A stretch of 64,000 bases of DNA, taken from NCBI RefSeq assembly GCF_001647085.1, contig NZ_CP015520.1, forward strand, positions 124,001 to 188,000. Reading direction: 5' to 3'. Of the stretch, positions 17,992 through 26,808 are shown piece after piece. Each line of letters starts with the position of its first letter. The stretch's first letter is position 1. This stretch comes from Thermococcus piezophilus. GTDB lineage: Archaea > Methanobacteriota_B > Thermococci > Thermococcales > Thermococcaceae. The notes beneath the pieces were generated by a model. That model worked only from the letters and a program-made list of their open reading frames with translations. It was not told the origin of the DNA and did no database searches. Made by a program: the position numbers and the translations under genes.

Positions 17992-19341
17992 ATGAGGTTC
18001 AAAACTGCACTGATAGTACTCATCTTGTTTGCAATGCTTCTCCCCACTGCACACGCTCAGGGCAACACGGTTTATGTTGCCAAAATAGACGGCATGATAA
18101 CCGGCTACACCGTGGATCAGTTCGACAGGTACATCACCGAGGCGGAGAAGGCCAATGCATCGGCGATCATCATCGAGCTCAACACTCCCGGAGGAAGGGC
18201 CGACGCCATGCAGGAGATAGTGATGAGGATACAGAATGCCAAAGTTCCAGTTATAATCTACGTCTATCCCTCAGGGGGAATGGCCGCTTCCGCGGGGACG
18301 TATATAGCCCTGGGCTCTCACCTGATAGCCATGGCTCCTGGAACCGTCATTGGGGCCTGCAGGCCAATACTCGGCTACGGTGCAAACGGAAGCATAGTAG
18401 AGGCACCCCCCAAGATAGTCAACTTCTACATAGCGTACCTGCGCGAGCTGGCCGAGATGAGCGGAAGGAACGCTACCCTTGCAGAACAGTTCATAACTGA
18501 AGACAGAAGTGTTACATCGCAAGAAGCACTCAAGTATGGCGTCATAAAGGTCATAGCAACGAACGTTAACGACCTTCTCCAGAAGGCGGATGGAATGGAG
18601 ACGAAGGTTCCAGTTAAAGGCAGGGAAAAGGTGGTTCTGCACCTCAGGGACGCCCGTGTCGTATACCTGGAGCCGTCCTTCAAGGATACTGTTATCAGAT
18701 ACATAACCGACCCAACGATAGCTTACGTACTGCTGAACCTCGGCTTCATAGGACTAATATTCGGCTTTCTTACTCCAGGATGGCATGTGCCCGAGACCAT
18801 AGGTGCCATAATGCTGGTGCTTGGGTTGATAGGCCTCGGATACTTCGGCTACAGTAGCGCCGGGCTTCTTCTGATAGCCCTCGCGATAATCTTCTTCATA
18901 GCCGAAGCCCTAACGCCAACATTTGGCCTTTTCACTGTGGCAGGGACTATTACGTTCATCCTTGGAGGTACAATGCTCTTTGGCAAAGGAGGGGATGAGT
19001 ACTTGGTGAGCGACGCCCTTTATGAAACGCTCAGGATAGTCATCATCGTCACGGCAATACTGCTGGGGCTTTTCTTCGCCTTTGGCGTTACTACCGTCAT
19101 CAAGGACAGAAAGCGGAAGGCCCAGACTGGAAGGGAAGAGATGCTCGGGGAAGTCGGAAGGGTCGTTCAGGAGCTGAACCCAGAGGGAATGGTGAAAATC
19201 CGGGGGGAGCTCTGGAAAGCTGAGAGCAAAACCGGGAAACCGATCCGGGTTGGTGAAAGGGTTCGTGTCGTTAATGTCAGGGGTCTAACCCTCATCGTCG
19301 TTCGCGAGGGGGAGAACCCCGATGATGAAAGGGAGGTGTGA
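17992..19341 (+). CDS. nfeD: NfeD-family membrane-bound serine protease (stomatin operon partner protein)
   Basis: The product is 449 residues. A signal peptide (residues 1-22) precedes a ClpP-fold protease domain with catalytic S100 (MAASAG) and K141 (EAPPK), equivalent to S97 and K138 of Pyrococcus horikoshii PH1510. About four membrane helices follow (roughly 240-380), then a C-terminal soluble OB-fold NfeD domain (GEVGRVVQELNPEGMVKIRGELW). The P. horikoshii enzyme cleaves the C-terminus of its stomatin partner. The stomatin gene follows 3 bases downstream, confirming the operon. Confidence 0.95.
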   Translation: MRFKTALIVLILFAMLLPTAHAQGNTVYVAKIDGMITGYTVDQFDRYITEAEKANASAIIIELNTPGGRADAMQEIVMRIQNAKVPVIIYVYPSGGMAASAGTYIALGSHLIAMAPGTVIGACRPILGYGANGSIVEAPPKIVNFYIAYLRELAEMSGRNATLAEQFITEDRSVTSQEALKYGVIKVIATNVNDLLQKADGMETKVPVKGREKVVLHLRDARVVYLEPSFKDTVIRYITDPTIAYVLLNLGFIGLIFGFLTPGWHVPETIGAIMLVLGLIGLGYFGYSSAGLLLIALAIIFFIAEALTPTFGLFTVAGTITFILGGTMLFGKGGDEYLVSDALYETLRIVIIVTAILLGLFFAFGVTTVIKDRKRKAQTGREEMLGEVGRVVQELNPEGMVKIRGELWKAESKTGKPIRVGERVRVVNVRGLTLIVVREGENPDDEREV

Positions 19342-19344
19342 AGC

Positions 19345-20151
19345 ATGGCAAGTTTGGGAACTATAATTTCGGGAACTGTTTTGCTTTTTGTTTTGATAAT
19401 ACTGACAAGCGCCATAAAGATAGTCAAGGAATACGAGAGGGCAGTGATATTCCGTCTCGGTAGGGTCGTTGGTGCAAGGGGTCCGGGACTGTTCTTCATA
19501 ATCCCGATCTTCGAAAAGGCCTACATAGTCGACCTGAGGACAAGAGTTCTCGACGTTCCGGTTCAGGAGACTATAACCAGGGACAACGTTCCGGTTAAGG
19601 TGAACGCGGTCGTATACTTTAGGGTCGTCGATCCTGTGAAGGCGGTCACACAGGTCGCCAACTACATCGTGGCAACGAGCCAGATAGCCCAGACAACATT
19701 GAGGAGCGTCATCGGTCAGGCCCATCTCGATGAACTGCTGAGCGAAAGGGAGAAGCTCAACATGGAGCTCCAGAAGATCATCGATGAGGCAACTGATCCG
19801 TGGGGCATTAAGGTCACGACCGTTGAAATCAAGGACGTTGAGCTACCGGCCGGAATGCAGAGAGCCATGGCAAAACAGGCAGAGGCCGAGCGTGAGAGGA
19901 GGGCAAGGATAACCCTTGCAGAGGCCGAGAGGCAGGCCGCCGAGAAACTTAGAGAAGCTGCCGAGATAATCTCCGAACATCCGATGGCACTCCAGCTCAG
20001 GACGCTCCAGACGATAAGCGACGTCTCCAGTGACAAGAGCAACATAATAGTACTAACGCTGCCAATGGAGATGCTCAAGCTCTTTAGGAGCTTGTCCGAT
20101 ACGGCAGATGCAGTCAAGGCAAAACTCGAAAAAGAAGCTGAGAAAGAGTAA
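19345..20151 (+). CDS. stomatin/prohibitin (SPFH) family membrane protein
   Basis: The product is 268 residues. A single N-terminal membrane helix (about residues 7-26) is followed by the SPFH domain ([46 protein letters not shown]) and an Ala/Glu/Arg-rich coiled coil ([20 protein letters not shown]). The C-terminal hydrophobic stretch [11 protein letters not shown] is the type of site cut by the NfeD protease in P. horikoshii. GGAGGTG precedes the ATG. Confidence 0.95.
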   Translation: MASLGTIISGTVLLFVLIILTSAIKIVKEYERAVIFRLGRVVGARGPGLFFIIPIFEKAYIVDLRTRVLDVPVQETITRDNVPVKVNAVVYFRVVDPVKAVTQVANYIVATSQIAQTTLRSVIGQAHLDELLSEREKLNMELQKIIDEATDPWGIKVTTVEIKDVELPAGMQRAMAKQAEAERERRARITLAEAERQAAEKLREAAEIISEHPMALQLRTLQTISDVSSDKSNIIVLTLPMEMLKLFRSLSDTADAVKAKLEKEAEKE

Positions 20152-20321
20152 GGGAAGAATGACTTTTTCCATCTTTTTTCCTCAGCTGGATGAACCGCAA
20201 AAAATAAAAGTATTGTTATCCTACTCCATACACGCAAAAACTGTACTCCATATAAAATTGGAAACCCAGAAAGGCTTAATAGGAACGGGTATAGTTACTG
20301 GTCATACTGGAGGTGTTAACT

Positions 20322-21099
20322 TTGGAAGGCCGCTCAATTGTTTTTGCGTCAGGAAAGGGTGGAACTGGTAAAACAACGACGGTTGCAAATCTGGGTGTTG
20401 CACTGGCCCAGTTCGGGAAGGAGGTCATCCTGCTGGACGCGGATATCACAATGGCAAACCTGAGCTCGTCCTCGGCATGGAGGACATTCCAATAACGCTC
20501 CACGATGTCTTGGCCGGAGAGGCGGACCTTAAGGACGCGATATATGAGGGCCCCGCTGGTGTTAAGGTAATTCCCGGCGTCTCAGCCTTGAGAAGATAAA
20601 GAAAGCCAAGCCGGAGAGACTCAAGCAGCTTATCAGAGAGATAGGCCAGATGGCGGATTTTGTTCTCATCGATGCTCCTGCAGGACTTGAGATGACATCT
20701 GTTACAGCTCTCCTCATAGGTAAGGAGCTCATAATCGTTACTAACCCTGAAATCTCAGCTATCACTGACTCGCTCAAGACAAAACTCATAGCCGAGAAAC
20801 TCGGAACCCTCCCGCTCGGTGCCATCCTCAACAGGGTTACCAACGAGAAGACGGAGCTCACCCAGGAAGAGATAGAGGCGATCCTCGAGGTTCCAGTGCT
20901 GGCCATGATACCAGAGGACCCCGAGGTCAAAAGGGCGAGTGCATATGGCGTCCCGCTCGTTATCAAGAACCCAACCAGCCCAGCGGCAATAGCAATCAAA
21001 CAGCTCGCAGCAAAGCTTGCTGGTATTAGGTGGCAGGCCCCAGAACCAGAGAGTCCTATTAAGAGGGTGTTCAAAGCACTGTTTGGAGGGAAGGGATGA
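20322..21099 (+). CDS. minD: MinD/ParA-like P-loop ATPase, frameshifted twice
   Basis: Three frames add up to one MinD-type ATPase of about 258 residues. The start is a TTG at 20322 with GGAGGTG six bases upstream. The deviant Walker A is [11 protein letters not shown] and the switch I region [11 protein letters not shown] precedes the first break near 20461, where one base is missing before ELVLGMED. A second one-base loss lies near 20578-20580 (VIPGG to LSLEK). The rest ([34 protein letters not shown]) is intact. A complete paralogue is at 48282. The gene overlaps the next small membrane-protein gene. Confidence 0.8.
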
Positions 21100-21347
21100 T
21101 GGATAATGTTCTCCTCTATGGAGTGGTGGCCATACTCATAGTCCTCAACATTGTGCTGACAATGCTCTACTTCTCCGCCAAGAACAACCCATACTACGTC
21201 GTCTACGACGAAGAGACCAAGAACGCCCTCAAGAGACGTGTTACCAGCCTCAAGGAAGACCTCGAAAGCGAGCTCGTTGAATTTGATATCGGAGAGTGGG
21301 AAAGAACCCTCGAAGAGTCTATAGACGAAGAAATTCGCAACCTCTGA
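21096..21347 (+). CDS. small single-pass membrane protein downstream of MinD-like gene
   Basis: The product is 83 residues. One hydrophobic helix at residues 6-27 (LLYGVVAILIVLNIVLTMLYF) is followed by a charged cytoplasmic helix (ALKRRVTSLKEDLESELVEFD). GGAGGGAAGGG precedes ATG codons at 21096 and 21099. It overlaps the stop of the MinD-like gene, so it may be a membrane partner of that ATPase; this is inference from context. Confidence 0.7.
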   Translation: MMDNVLLYGVVAILIVLNIVLTMLYFSAKNNPYYVVYDEETKNALKRRVTSLKEDLESELVEFDIGEWERTLEESIDEEIRNL

Positions 21348-21437
21348 GCCTTTTTGGTACTTTTGTTATTAAACATTTCTGTGGCGTTAAATTTTAAAAA
21401 CCCTCTTCTACTAATCCTATAGTGGGGGTGGGGCGCC

Positions 21438-21686
21438 ATGAAGGTTAGGCTCGGCTATTCAGACAGAATAGTCGAGATCGATGATAAAGTAGTTCACGTC
21501 TTCAAGGGCAAGCTTGTAAGCGCCCCACTGAGTGAGGTCGTGAACTACTATCTTAAAGGGGAGGGCCTCTTACCTCCAGCCATTAAGGCCCTCGTGCCGG
21601 ACATCATCAGAGTTCTCCTGAACACTGGGGAATTCCACGGAGAAGTTCCTTCTATTGCAGAGTACGGACATGGCCTCAGCAGCTGA
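21438..21686 (+). CDS. conserved small hypothetical protein
   Basis: The product is 82 residues: a short beta-rich N-terminus (MKVRLGYSDRIVEIDDKVVHVF) then helices. GGGGTGGGG precedes the ATG at 21438, and an AT-rich stretch with TTTTAAAA near 21392-21400 is a plausible promoter. No family recognised. Confidence 0.6.
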   Translation: MKVRLGYSDRIVEIDDKVVHVFKGKLVSAPLSEVVNYYLKGEGLLPPAIKALVPDIIRVLLNTGEFHGEVPSIAEYGHGLSS

Positions 21687-21815
21687 CCCCTCTTTTTACA
21701 TTTGTCTGTTAGATTTATGGGCGACTGAGCACATTTTAACCCATTTTTCGTTGAAAACATTTAAGTACTCTTCTGCCCAATATGGGAAACTCGTGAGCAG
21801 ACAGGAGGGATAAAA

Positions 21816-23327
21816 ATGAAGGTAAAGGTCAGGATATTGGACATGTACAGCGGTAGATACTCGATCTTTATCAACGAGAAGGAAGCGAAAAAGGCAAAAC
21901 TCCACCCAGATGACCTCGTCAAGCTTGAAGCCGGAAAGAAGACCGTCTATGGTAGTGTTGTTATCAGCAACCTCATAAAAGAGGGGGAGATAGGAGTCAG
22001 CAAGGACATACTTCAGCTCCACAATTTCTCCGATGGTGAGATCGTCACTGTAGTGCCCGGGGGGACCCCGGAGAGTGTTCGCTACATAAAGAAAAAGATG
22101 ATGGGAGAGAAGCTCAGAAAGGTCGAGATAGATGCAATAATCAAGGACATCGTCGACAGAAAGCTTAGGGACATAGAGATAAGCTCATTTGTTACCTCAC
22201 TTGAGATAAACGGCCTCGACATGGATGAGATAGCTGCCCTAACAATAGCGATGGCAGAAACCGGAGACATGCTCGACATAGACAGAAAGCCCATCATGGA
22301 CGTTCACAGCATCGGTGGTGTCCCAGGAAACAAGACCAACATCCTGGTTGTCCCAATAGTGGCAGCAGCAGGCCTGACCATACCAAAGACCTCTTCGAGG
22401 GCCATCACCAGCGCTGCAGGAACGGCCGACGTTGTCGAGGTCTTTGCGGAGGTTAGCTTCAGCCTGGATGAGATAAAGAGAATAGTCGAGAAGATAGGAG
22501 CTTGCCTTGTCTGGGGAGGAGCTCTGAACCTCGCTCCAGCCGATGACATCACGATAAAGTCCGAGCGCGCGCTCAGCATTGACCCGACTGGCCTCATGCT
22601 GGCGAGCATAATGTCAAAGAAATACGCCATGGGCAGCCAGTACGTCCTTATAGACATCCCCACAGGCAAGGGCGTCAAGGTCGGGACCGTTGATGAGGCC
22701 CGCTCACTGGCGAGGGACTTCATAGAGCTTGGAAAGAGGCTCGGCCAGTACGTCGAAGTCGCGATAACCTACGGAGGCCAGCCGATAGGCCACACGGTCG
22801 GCCCGGCTCTTGAGGCAAGAGAGGCCCTTCAGGCTCTAATGACAGGCAAAGGCCCAGGAAGCCTAATAGAGAAGGCCACCGGGCTTGCAGGAATCCTCCT
22901 TGAGATGGGCGGTGTTGCACCAGCGGGAATGGGTAAGAAGATGGCACGTGAGATACTCGAAAGCGGTAAGGCATACCAGAAGATGCGTGAAATCATCGAG
23001 GAACAGGGCGGAAACCCTGACATCAAGCCCGACGACATTCTAATCGGTGCCAAGACCTACACCTTTACCGCGCCGACGAGCGGTTATATTACCTCGATAG
23101 ACAACAAGGCAATAACGGGTATAGCGAGAGCTGCCGGAGCACCGGAGGACAAGGGGGCTGGAATAGAGCTCTATGTCAAGGTCGGCGAGAAAGTCAAGGA
23201 AGGAGACCCGCTCTTCACCATCTACGCCGAGAGCGAGGTGAGACTCGACCAGGCGATAGTCTTTGCCAGAAGGGCCGAGCCAATAAGAATTGAGGGAATG
23301 GTTCTCCAGCGGATCGGCAATATCTGA
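21816..23327 (+). CDS. deoA: AMP phosphorylase (archaeal DeoA homologue)
   Basis: The product is 503 residues. An extra N-terminal domain of about 85 residues precedes the thymidine-phosphorylase core, the layout of archaeal AMP phosphorylase rather than bacterial DeoA. Motifs include [32 protein letters not shown] (phosphate binding) and [16 protein letters not shown], followed by the C-terminal PYNP domain. It converts AMP to ribose-1,5-bisphosphate, which feeds R15P isomerase and type III RubisCO; neither of those is in the window. GGAGGGATAAAA precedes the ATG. T-rich tracts follow the stop. Confidence 0.95.
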   Translation: MKVKVRILDMYSGRYSIFINEKEAKKAKLHPDDLVKLEAGKKTVYGSVVISNLIKEGEIGVSKDILQLHNFSDGEIVTVVPGGTPESVRYIKKKMMGEKLRKVEIDAIIKDIVDRKLRDIEISSFVTSLEINGLDMDEIAALTIAMAETGDMLDIDRKPIMDVHSIGGVPGNKTNILVVPIVAAAGLTIPKTSSRAITSAAGTADVVEVFAEVSFSLDEIKRIVEKIGACLVWGGALNLAPADDITIKSERALSIDPTGLMLASIMSKKYAMGSQYVLIDIPTGKGVKVGTVDEARSLARDFIELGKRLGQYVEVAITYGGQPIGHTVGPALEAREALQALMTGKGPGSLIEKATGLAGILLEMGGVAPAGMGKKMAREILESGKAYQKMREIIEEQGGNPDIKPDDILIGAKTYTFTAPTSGYITSIDNKAITGIARAAGAPEDKGAGIELYVKVGEKVKEGDPLFTIYAESEVRLDQAIVFARRAEPIRIEGMVLQRIGNI

Positions 23328-23337
23328 GGGCCGCAGA

Positions 23338-23398
23338 ATTTTCGTTTCTTGTTTTTATCACCCCATTTCTGGAGTTTCATGTTTTTAGTCCGTTTTTT
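23338..23398 (+). terminator. T-rich transcription end after AMP phosphorylase
   Basis: Successive T runs (TTTTCGTTTCTTGTTTTT and later TTTTTAGTCCGTTTTTT) follow the stop codon. Archaeal polymerase terminates at such runs without needing a hairpin. Confidence 0.5.
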
Positions 23399-23399
23399 G

Positions 23400-23811
23400 C
23401 CAGTTAAGTTCATTAGAGGGCGCTGGAAGTCTCCAGGAGCATTTCGTAACAATCGAACAAAATGTAACAATTTCTTAAAAAAAGTGTAACTAATATTTTT
23501 CGAAAATCTGCAAAAGGACCTCTGAATAGGGCTTTAGCGCCGTTCCCCAACAAAAGGGAATATTTGAGGCATTAAATCAGCAGAAAAGCCAGTTTTCAAA
23601 TTTCAAGACATCACAAGCCGTTGGAAGTCTCATGGACAGGGATGTGCATGAAGTATTTAGAGTCGCAACGTTGGAGAGAACCGGAAATTAACCTACGAAC
23701 GGTACCCGAATGGAGGCATCTCCACCCCCCGAAACTGCACCATTATCAAAAGACTTATAAGATTCAATGTCGCTTACAGCTTTTAGAGACAAATGAGGGA
23801 AAAACCGCCCT
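23400..23811 (+). promoter_or_regulatory. CRISPR leader region
   Basis: The 412 bases before the first repeat contain no credible gene and are AT-rich in their first part (23440-23520), as CRISPR leaders are. The ATTGAAAG handle at the repeat 3' end shows transcription runs left to right, so the leader is on this side. A TATA-like CTTATAAG at 23754-23761 would start a transcript about 25-30 bases before repeat 1. The exact leader boundary on the left is a guess. Confidence 0.6.
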
Positions 23812-24984
23812 GTTGCAATAAGACTCTAGGAGAATTGAAAGAGGGTGGGCCAAATTGGGCCATAGTGGGCCGTTTAAGCGTTGCAATAAGACTCTAGGAG
23901 AATTGAAAGCTTTGAGCTTTTAGTGTTCTCAGGAATAAGACTAACCGTTGCAATAAGACTCTAGGAGAATTGAAAGAAATATCTAAGCTTAATACAGCTC
24001 CCGGTTGAGTGGGTTGCAATAAGACTCTAGGAGAATTGAAAGTCGCTGTCTTGGTCATCATCTATATAATGAAAGTAGTGTTGCAATAAGACTCTAGGAG
24101 AATTGAAAGATGCAGTATTTGATGCTATCGAGCCGACAATCGCAAGTTGCAATAAGACTCTAGGAGAATTGAAAGCTTCAGAGCCGTCCACATACACATG
24201 AACGCTCTTATAGTTGCAATAAGACTCTAGGAGAATTGAAAGGTTGATGGGTACGTCAAAGAAATTGAAAATTTAACTCCTGTTGCAATAAGACTCTAGG
24301 AGAATTGAAAGTTCAAGGACGAATATATCTTCAAGTTCACCAGCTATACGTTGCAATAAGACTCTAGGAGAATTGAAAGATATCCACCCGTATCACCTCC
24401 GTTCTTTTTTTCTTCCGTTGCAATAAGACTCTAGGAGAATTGAAAGAAGGATGACCCAATATCAAATTTTAAGTTTGCTGAAAGTTGCAATAAGACTCTA
24501 GGAGAATTGAAAGAGTGGTCGAAGGTCATGTTAGGTATAAGAACGTTCCGTTGCAATAAGACTCTAGGAGAATTGAAAGAAGTCTGGAAGAATTCCTGCC
24601 AAGCCTCCTTTATACTGTTGCAATAAGACTCTAGGAGAATTGAAAGCCCGAAGCGCTTTCAGGGAATACCCAGGTCGCAGACGGTTGCAATAAGACTCTA
24701 GGAGAATTGAAAGACTGGTAAATGAATGTACACTTCTACTTTGTTCCTCCGTTGCAATAAGACTCTAGGAGAATTGAAAGTAGTCCATTTGTTTGTATAT
24801 TGTCCTCATTTCTTCGTGTTGCAATAAGACTCTAGGAGAATTGAAAGTTCTGAAGGACAGCCAAGGCAATGAAGTCTGGAGCGATGTTGCAATAAGACTC
24901 TAGGAGAATTGAAAGGCAGTAATATAAAGTATCCGCTACCCTTACCAATTTGCGGTTGCAATAAGACTCTAGGAGAATTGAAAG
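23812..24984 (+). CRISPR. CRISPR array, 18 identical 30-base repeats and 17 spacers
   Basis: The 30-base repeat starts GTTGCAATAAGAC and ends GGAGAATTGAAAG and is identical in all 18 copies. Repeat starts are 23812, 23880, 23947, 24013, 24080, 24146, 24213, 24282, 24350, 24417, 24484, 24550, 24617, 24684, 24751, 24818, 24886 and 24955. Spacers are 36-39 bases and all differ. The terminal ATTGAAAG is the 8-base 5' handle of Pyrococcus/Thermococcus crRNAs, which fixes the plus-strand orientation. No cas gene is in the window, so Cas6 and effectors must act from elsewhere. Confidence 0.98.
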
Positions 24985-25023
24985 AGACGGCCGCGGTCAA
25001 AGGCTGGTTTGGGGCCGTGGAAG

Positions 25024-25052
25024 GCTACAATAAGGCCCCAGGGAATTAAAAA
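25024..25052 (+). repeat. decayed terminal CRISPR repeat
   Basis: 39 bases after the last perfect repeat, a 29-base sequence starting GGCTACAATAAGG... aligns with the repeat with one missing base and about eight substitutions, all of them transitions. Its position at the leader-distal end and the normal 39-base spacer before it make it an ancient final repeat rather than chance similarity. Confidence 0.75.
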
Positions 25053-25057
25053 ATCCT

Positions 25058-25450
25058 TCACTCCCGCTTCCTGTGCCGCTCATACCAGCCCCACTCCTTC
25101 TTGGGACCAAAAGCCCTAACGCCCTTCTCGACGAGGGTTATTCTGAGCTCCTTGGCCATCTCGTGGGTTATCTCACCGCGCTCCTCCATCCAATTGATGA
25201 TTTCGAGCGCTTCCTCGTCAGTCTCGCACCTCCTCAGGAAATCGATGATGGTCGGGTTGTAGCCGATGAAATCCATGAGCTCGTCTTCCTCGATAATGGC
25301 TTCCCTTTCGTCGGTTCTGTAAACGTCTATCGGAACGCCTCCCCCCTCAAGCTCTCCATAGAGATTAGGAAAGGTCTCCTTGAATTCCTCCTTATCGTAT
25401 TCCTGCCAAGCGAACTCGTCAATGGGGCGTTTCTTCTTCTGCTCGTCCAT
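25058..25450 (-). CDS. DUF2095-like conserved archaeal protein
   Basis: The product is 130 residues: acidic, soluble, with no membrane segment. The sequence pattern (PIDEFAWQEYDKEEFKETFPNLYGEL, a long acidic middle, then EITHEMAKELRITLVEKGVRAFGPKKEWGWY) fits the uncharacterised DUF2095 family of Thermococcales as I remember it. Its stop lies 6 bases beyond the decayed CRISPR repeat. GGTGTTGG is the only weak ribosome site before the ATG, and TTTATAAAC near 25478-25486 suggests a TATA box and short leader. Confidence 0.7.
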   Translation of the reverse strand: MDEQKKKRPIDEFAWQEYDKEEFKETFPNLYGELEGGGVPIDVYRTDEREAIIEEDELMDFIGYNPTIIDFLRRCETDEEALEIINWMEERGEITHEMAKELRITLVEKGVRAFGPKKEWGWYERHRKRE

Positions 25451-25510
25451 ACCAACACCTAACTGGACTACGGGTCGAGGGTTTATAAACCCTGAGTGGG
25501 AGTTCCTAAC

Positions 25511-25960
25511 ATGAAGGGCTCTTACTTTTTGGTTATATTGCTCGACAAGGATAAGGAAATAGCGACGAAAGGCAGGACGTTTTCTCTGAAGAGGGGCTAC
25601 TACGTTTACGTCGGCTCAGCCATGAACTCTCTAGAAAAACGCGTTGCGAGGCACTTCAGAAGGGAGAAGAAGCTCCACTGGCACATAGACTTCCTGCTGA
25701 AAGAAGCCGAGTTGCTGAGGGCCTACTTGATACCGAGCAATGAGAAACTGGAAGAGAAGCTTTCCGTGGAGGTCTCGCTCAATGGTGAATCCGTTGAGGG
25801 CTTCGGTGCTGGAGATGTTAAGGTCAGCACAAACCTCTACCGCTTCGAGGAAGAGCCCGACAAGATTTTGATGGAAATTCTAAGGAAGCTCGGGCTGAAG
25901 TGGAAAAGGATTAAAAGTGGGGAGGAGATTATGGAATTTGGTGAGGAAAATGAATCTTAA
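25511..25960 (+). CDS. DUF123 (GIY-YIG-like) domain protein
   Basis: The product is 149 residues. The N-terminal SYFLVILLDKDKEI, GYYVYVGSAMNSLEKRVARHFRREKKLHWHIDFLL block matches DUF123, a family related to GIY-YIG nucleases and often fused to endonuclease III in other archaea. Tyrosines of YYVYVGSA and the arginine in ARHFRR correspond to the GIY-YIG core, but nuclease activity is unproven. I start at the ATG at 25511 because a TATA box shared with the divergent gene lies about 27 bases upstream. It overlaps the GGGP synthase start by 11 bases. Confidence 0.85.
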   Translation: MKGSYFLVILLDKDKEIATKGRTFSLKRGYYVYVGSAMNSLEKRVARHFRREKKLHWHIDFLLKEAELLRAYLIPSNEKLEEKLSVEVSLNGESVEGFGAGDVKVSTNLYRFEEEPDKILMEILRKLGLKWKRIKSGEEIMEFGEENES

Positions 25961-26711
25961 ACTCGGAAAGGTTGAATCTTACATTCACGAAAAGCTTGAG
26001 AAGGGAAAGCTCCACTTCGTTCTACTCGATCCAGACGACATTGGTCCAGAAATGGCCGGAAAAATAGCAGAAATGAGCGAGGAAGTTGGAGTCGATGCGA
26101 TTATGATAGGAGGCTCAACTGGAGCCGAAGGGGATGTCCTCGACAGTGTTGTAAGGGCGATAAAGGAGAGCTCCAGCCTTCCGGTCATACTCTTCCCGGG
26201 CTCCCATGGAGGCATAAACAAGTACGCAGATGCTATCTTCTTCATGAGCTTGCTTAACTCGAGGAATCCATTCTTCATAACCGGTGCTCAGGCCCTGGGG
26301 GCCTTCCAGGTGAAACGCTACAGAATAGAGCCGATTCCAATGGCTTACCTCATAATCGAGCCTGGAGAAACCGTCGGATGGGTCGGCGATGCAAAGCCTA
26401 TCCCAAGGCACAAGCCGAAAATAGCCGCGGCTTACGCTTTGGCCGGCCAGTATTTAGGGATGCGTCTCGTTTACCTCGAGGCAGGAAGCGGTGCTCCCGA
26501 GCCAGTTCCGCCTGAGATGATAGCCGTCGTCAAGAAGGTTATAGACGTCCCGCTAATAGTCGGAGGGGGAATAAGGAGCGGGGAGCAGGCAAAGACCGCT
26601 GTGAAAGCAGGGGCAGATATAATTGTCACCGGAACGGCAATCGAGAAGGCAAACTCTCTGGAAGAGGCCAAAGAAAAACTGGAAGAACTCAATAGGGGAA
26701 TAAAGGGTTAA
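25950..26711 (+). CDS. geranylgeranylglyceryl phosphate synthase
   Basis: The product is 253 residues, a TIM barrel. Conserved blocks are LLDPDDIGPE, DAIMIGGSTGAEG, ILFPGSHGGINKYADAIFFMSLLNSRNP, IEPIPMAYLIIEPGETVGWV, YLEAGSGAPEPVP and the phosphate-binding VGGGIRSGEQA and VTGTAIE. It joins G1P, made by EgsA, to geranylgeranyl diphosphate in the first ether-bond step of membrane lipid synthesis. GGTGAGGAAA precedes the ATG at 25950, so the longer frame from 25917 is rejected. Confidence 0.95.
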   Translation: MNLKLGKVESYIHEKLEKGKLHFVLLDPDDIGPEMAGKIAEMSEEVGVDAIMIGGSTGAEGDVLDSVVRAIKESSSLPVILFPGSHGGINKYADAIFFMSLLNSRNPFFITGAQALGAFQVKRYRIEPIPMAYLIIEPGETVGWVGDAKPIPRHKPKIAAAYALAGQYLGMRLVYLEAGSGAPEPVPPEMIAVVKKVIDVPLIVGGGIRSGEQAKTAVKAGADIIVTGTAIEKANSLEEAKEKLEELNRGIKG

Positions 26712-26754
26712 TACTTTACAGATTCTGTATACTATTTTGCGTAGTGTGTAAAAA

Positions 26755-26766
26755 AAGTATAAATAC
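26755..26766 (+). promoter_or_regulatory. TATA box upstream of the DUF4855-like pseudogene
   Basis: AAGTATAAATAC lies in an A-rich context about 43 bases before the first recognisable codon of the broken gene. It is the best TATA match in this stretch and would have driven the surface-protein gene. Confidence 0.5.
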
Positions 26767-26808
26767 TTGTAGATGTAATATTTATGGAAAATTTTTGGAT
26801 GTGTTACT

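Noticed and set aside
18426-18704. Minus-strand frames inside nfeD
   Set aside because: They are antisense shadows of a gene with clear catalytic residues.
19326-19340. ATGATGA at the end of nfeD as a box C
   Set aside because: It is in coding sequence and no D or C' box follows.
23621-23821. 66-residue frame before the CRISPR array
   Set aside because: It runs into repeat 1, has no ribosome site or motif, and lies in the leader.
24806-25000. 64-residue minus-strand frame in the CRISPR array
   Set aside because: It is only the repeat translated (recurring SFNSPRVLLQ units).
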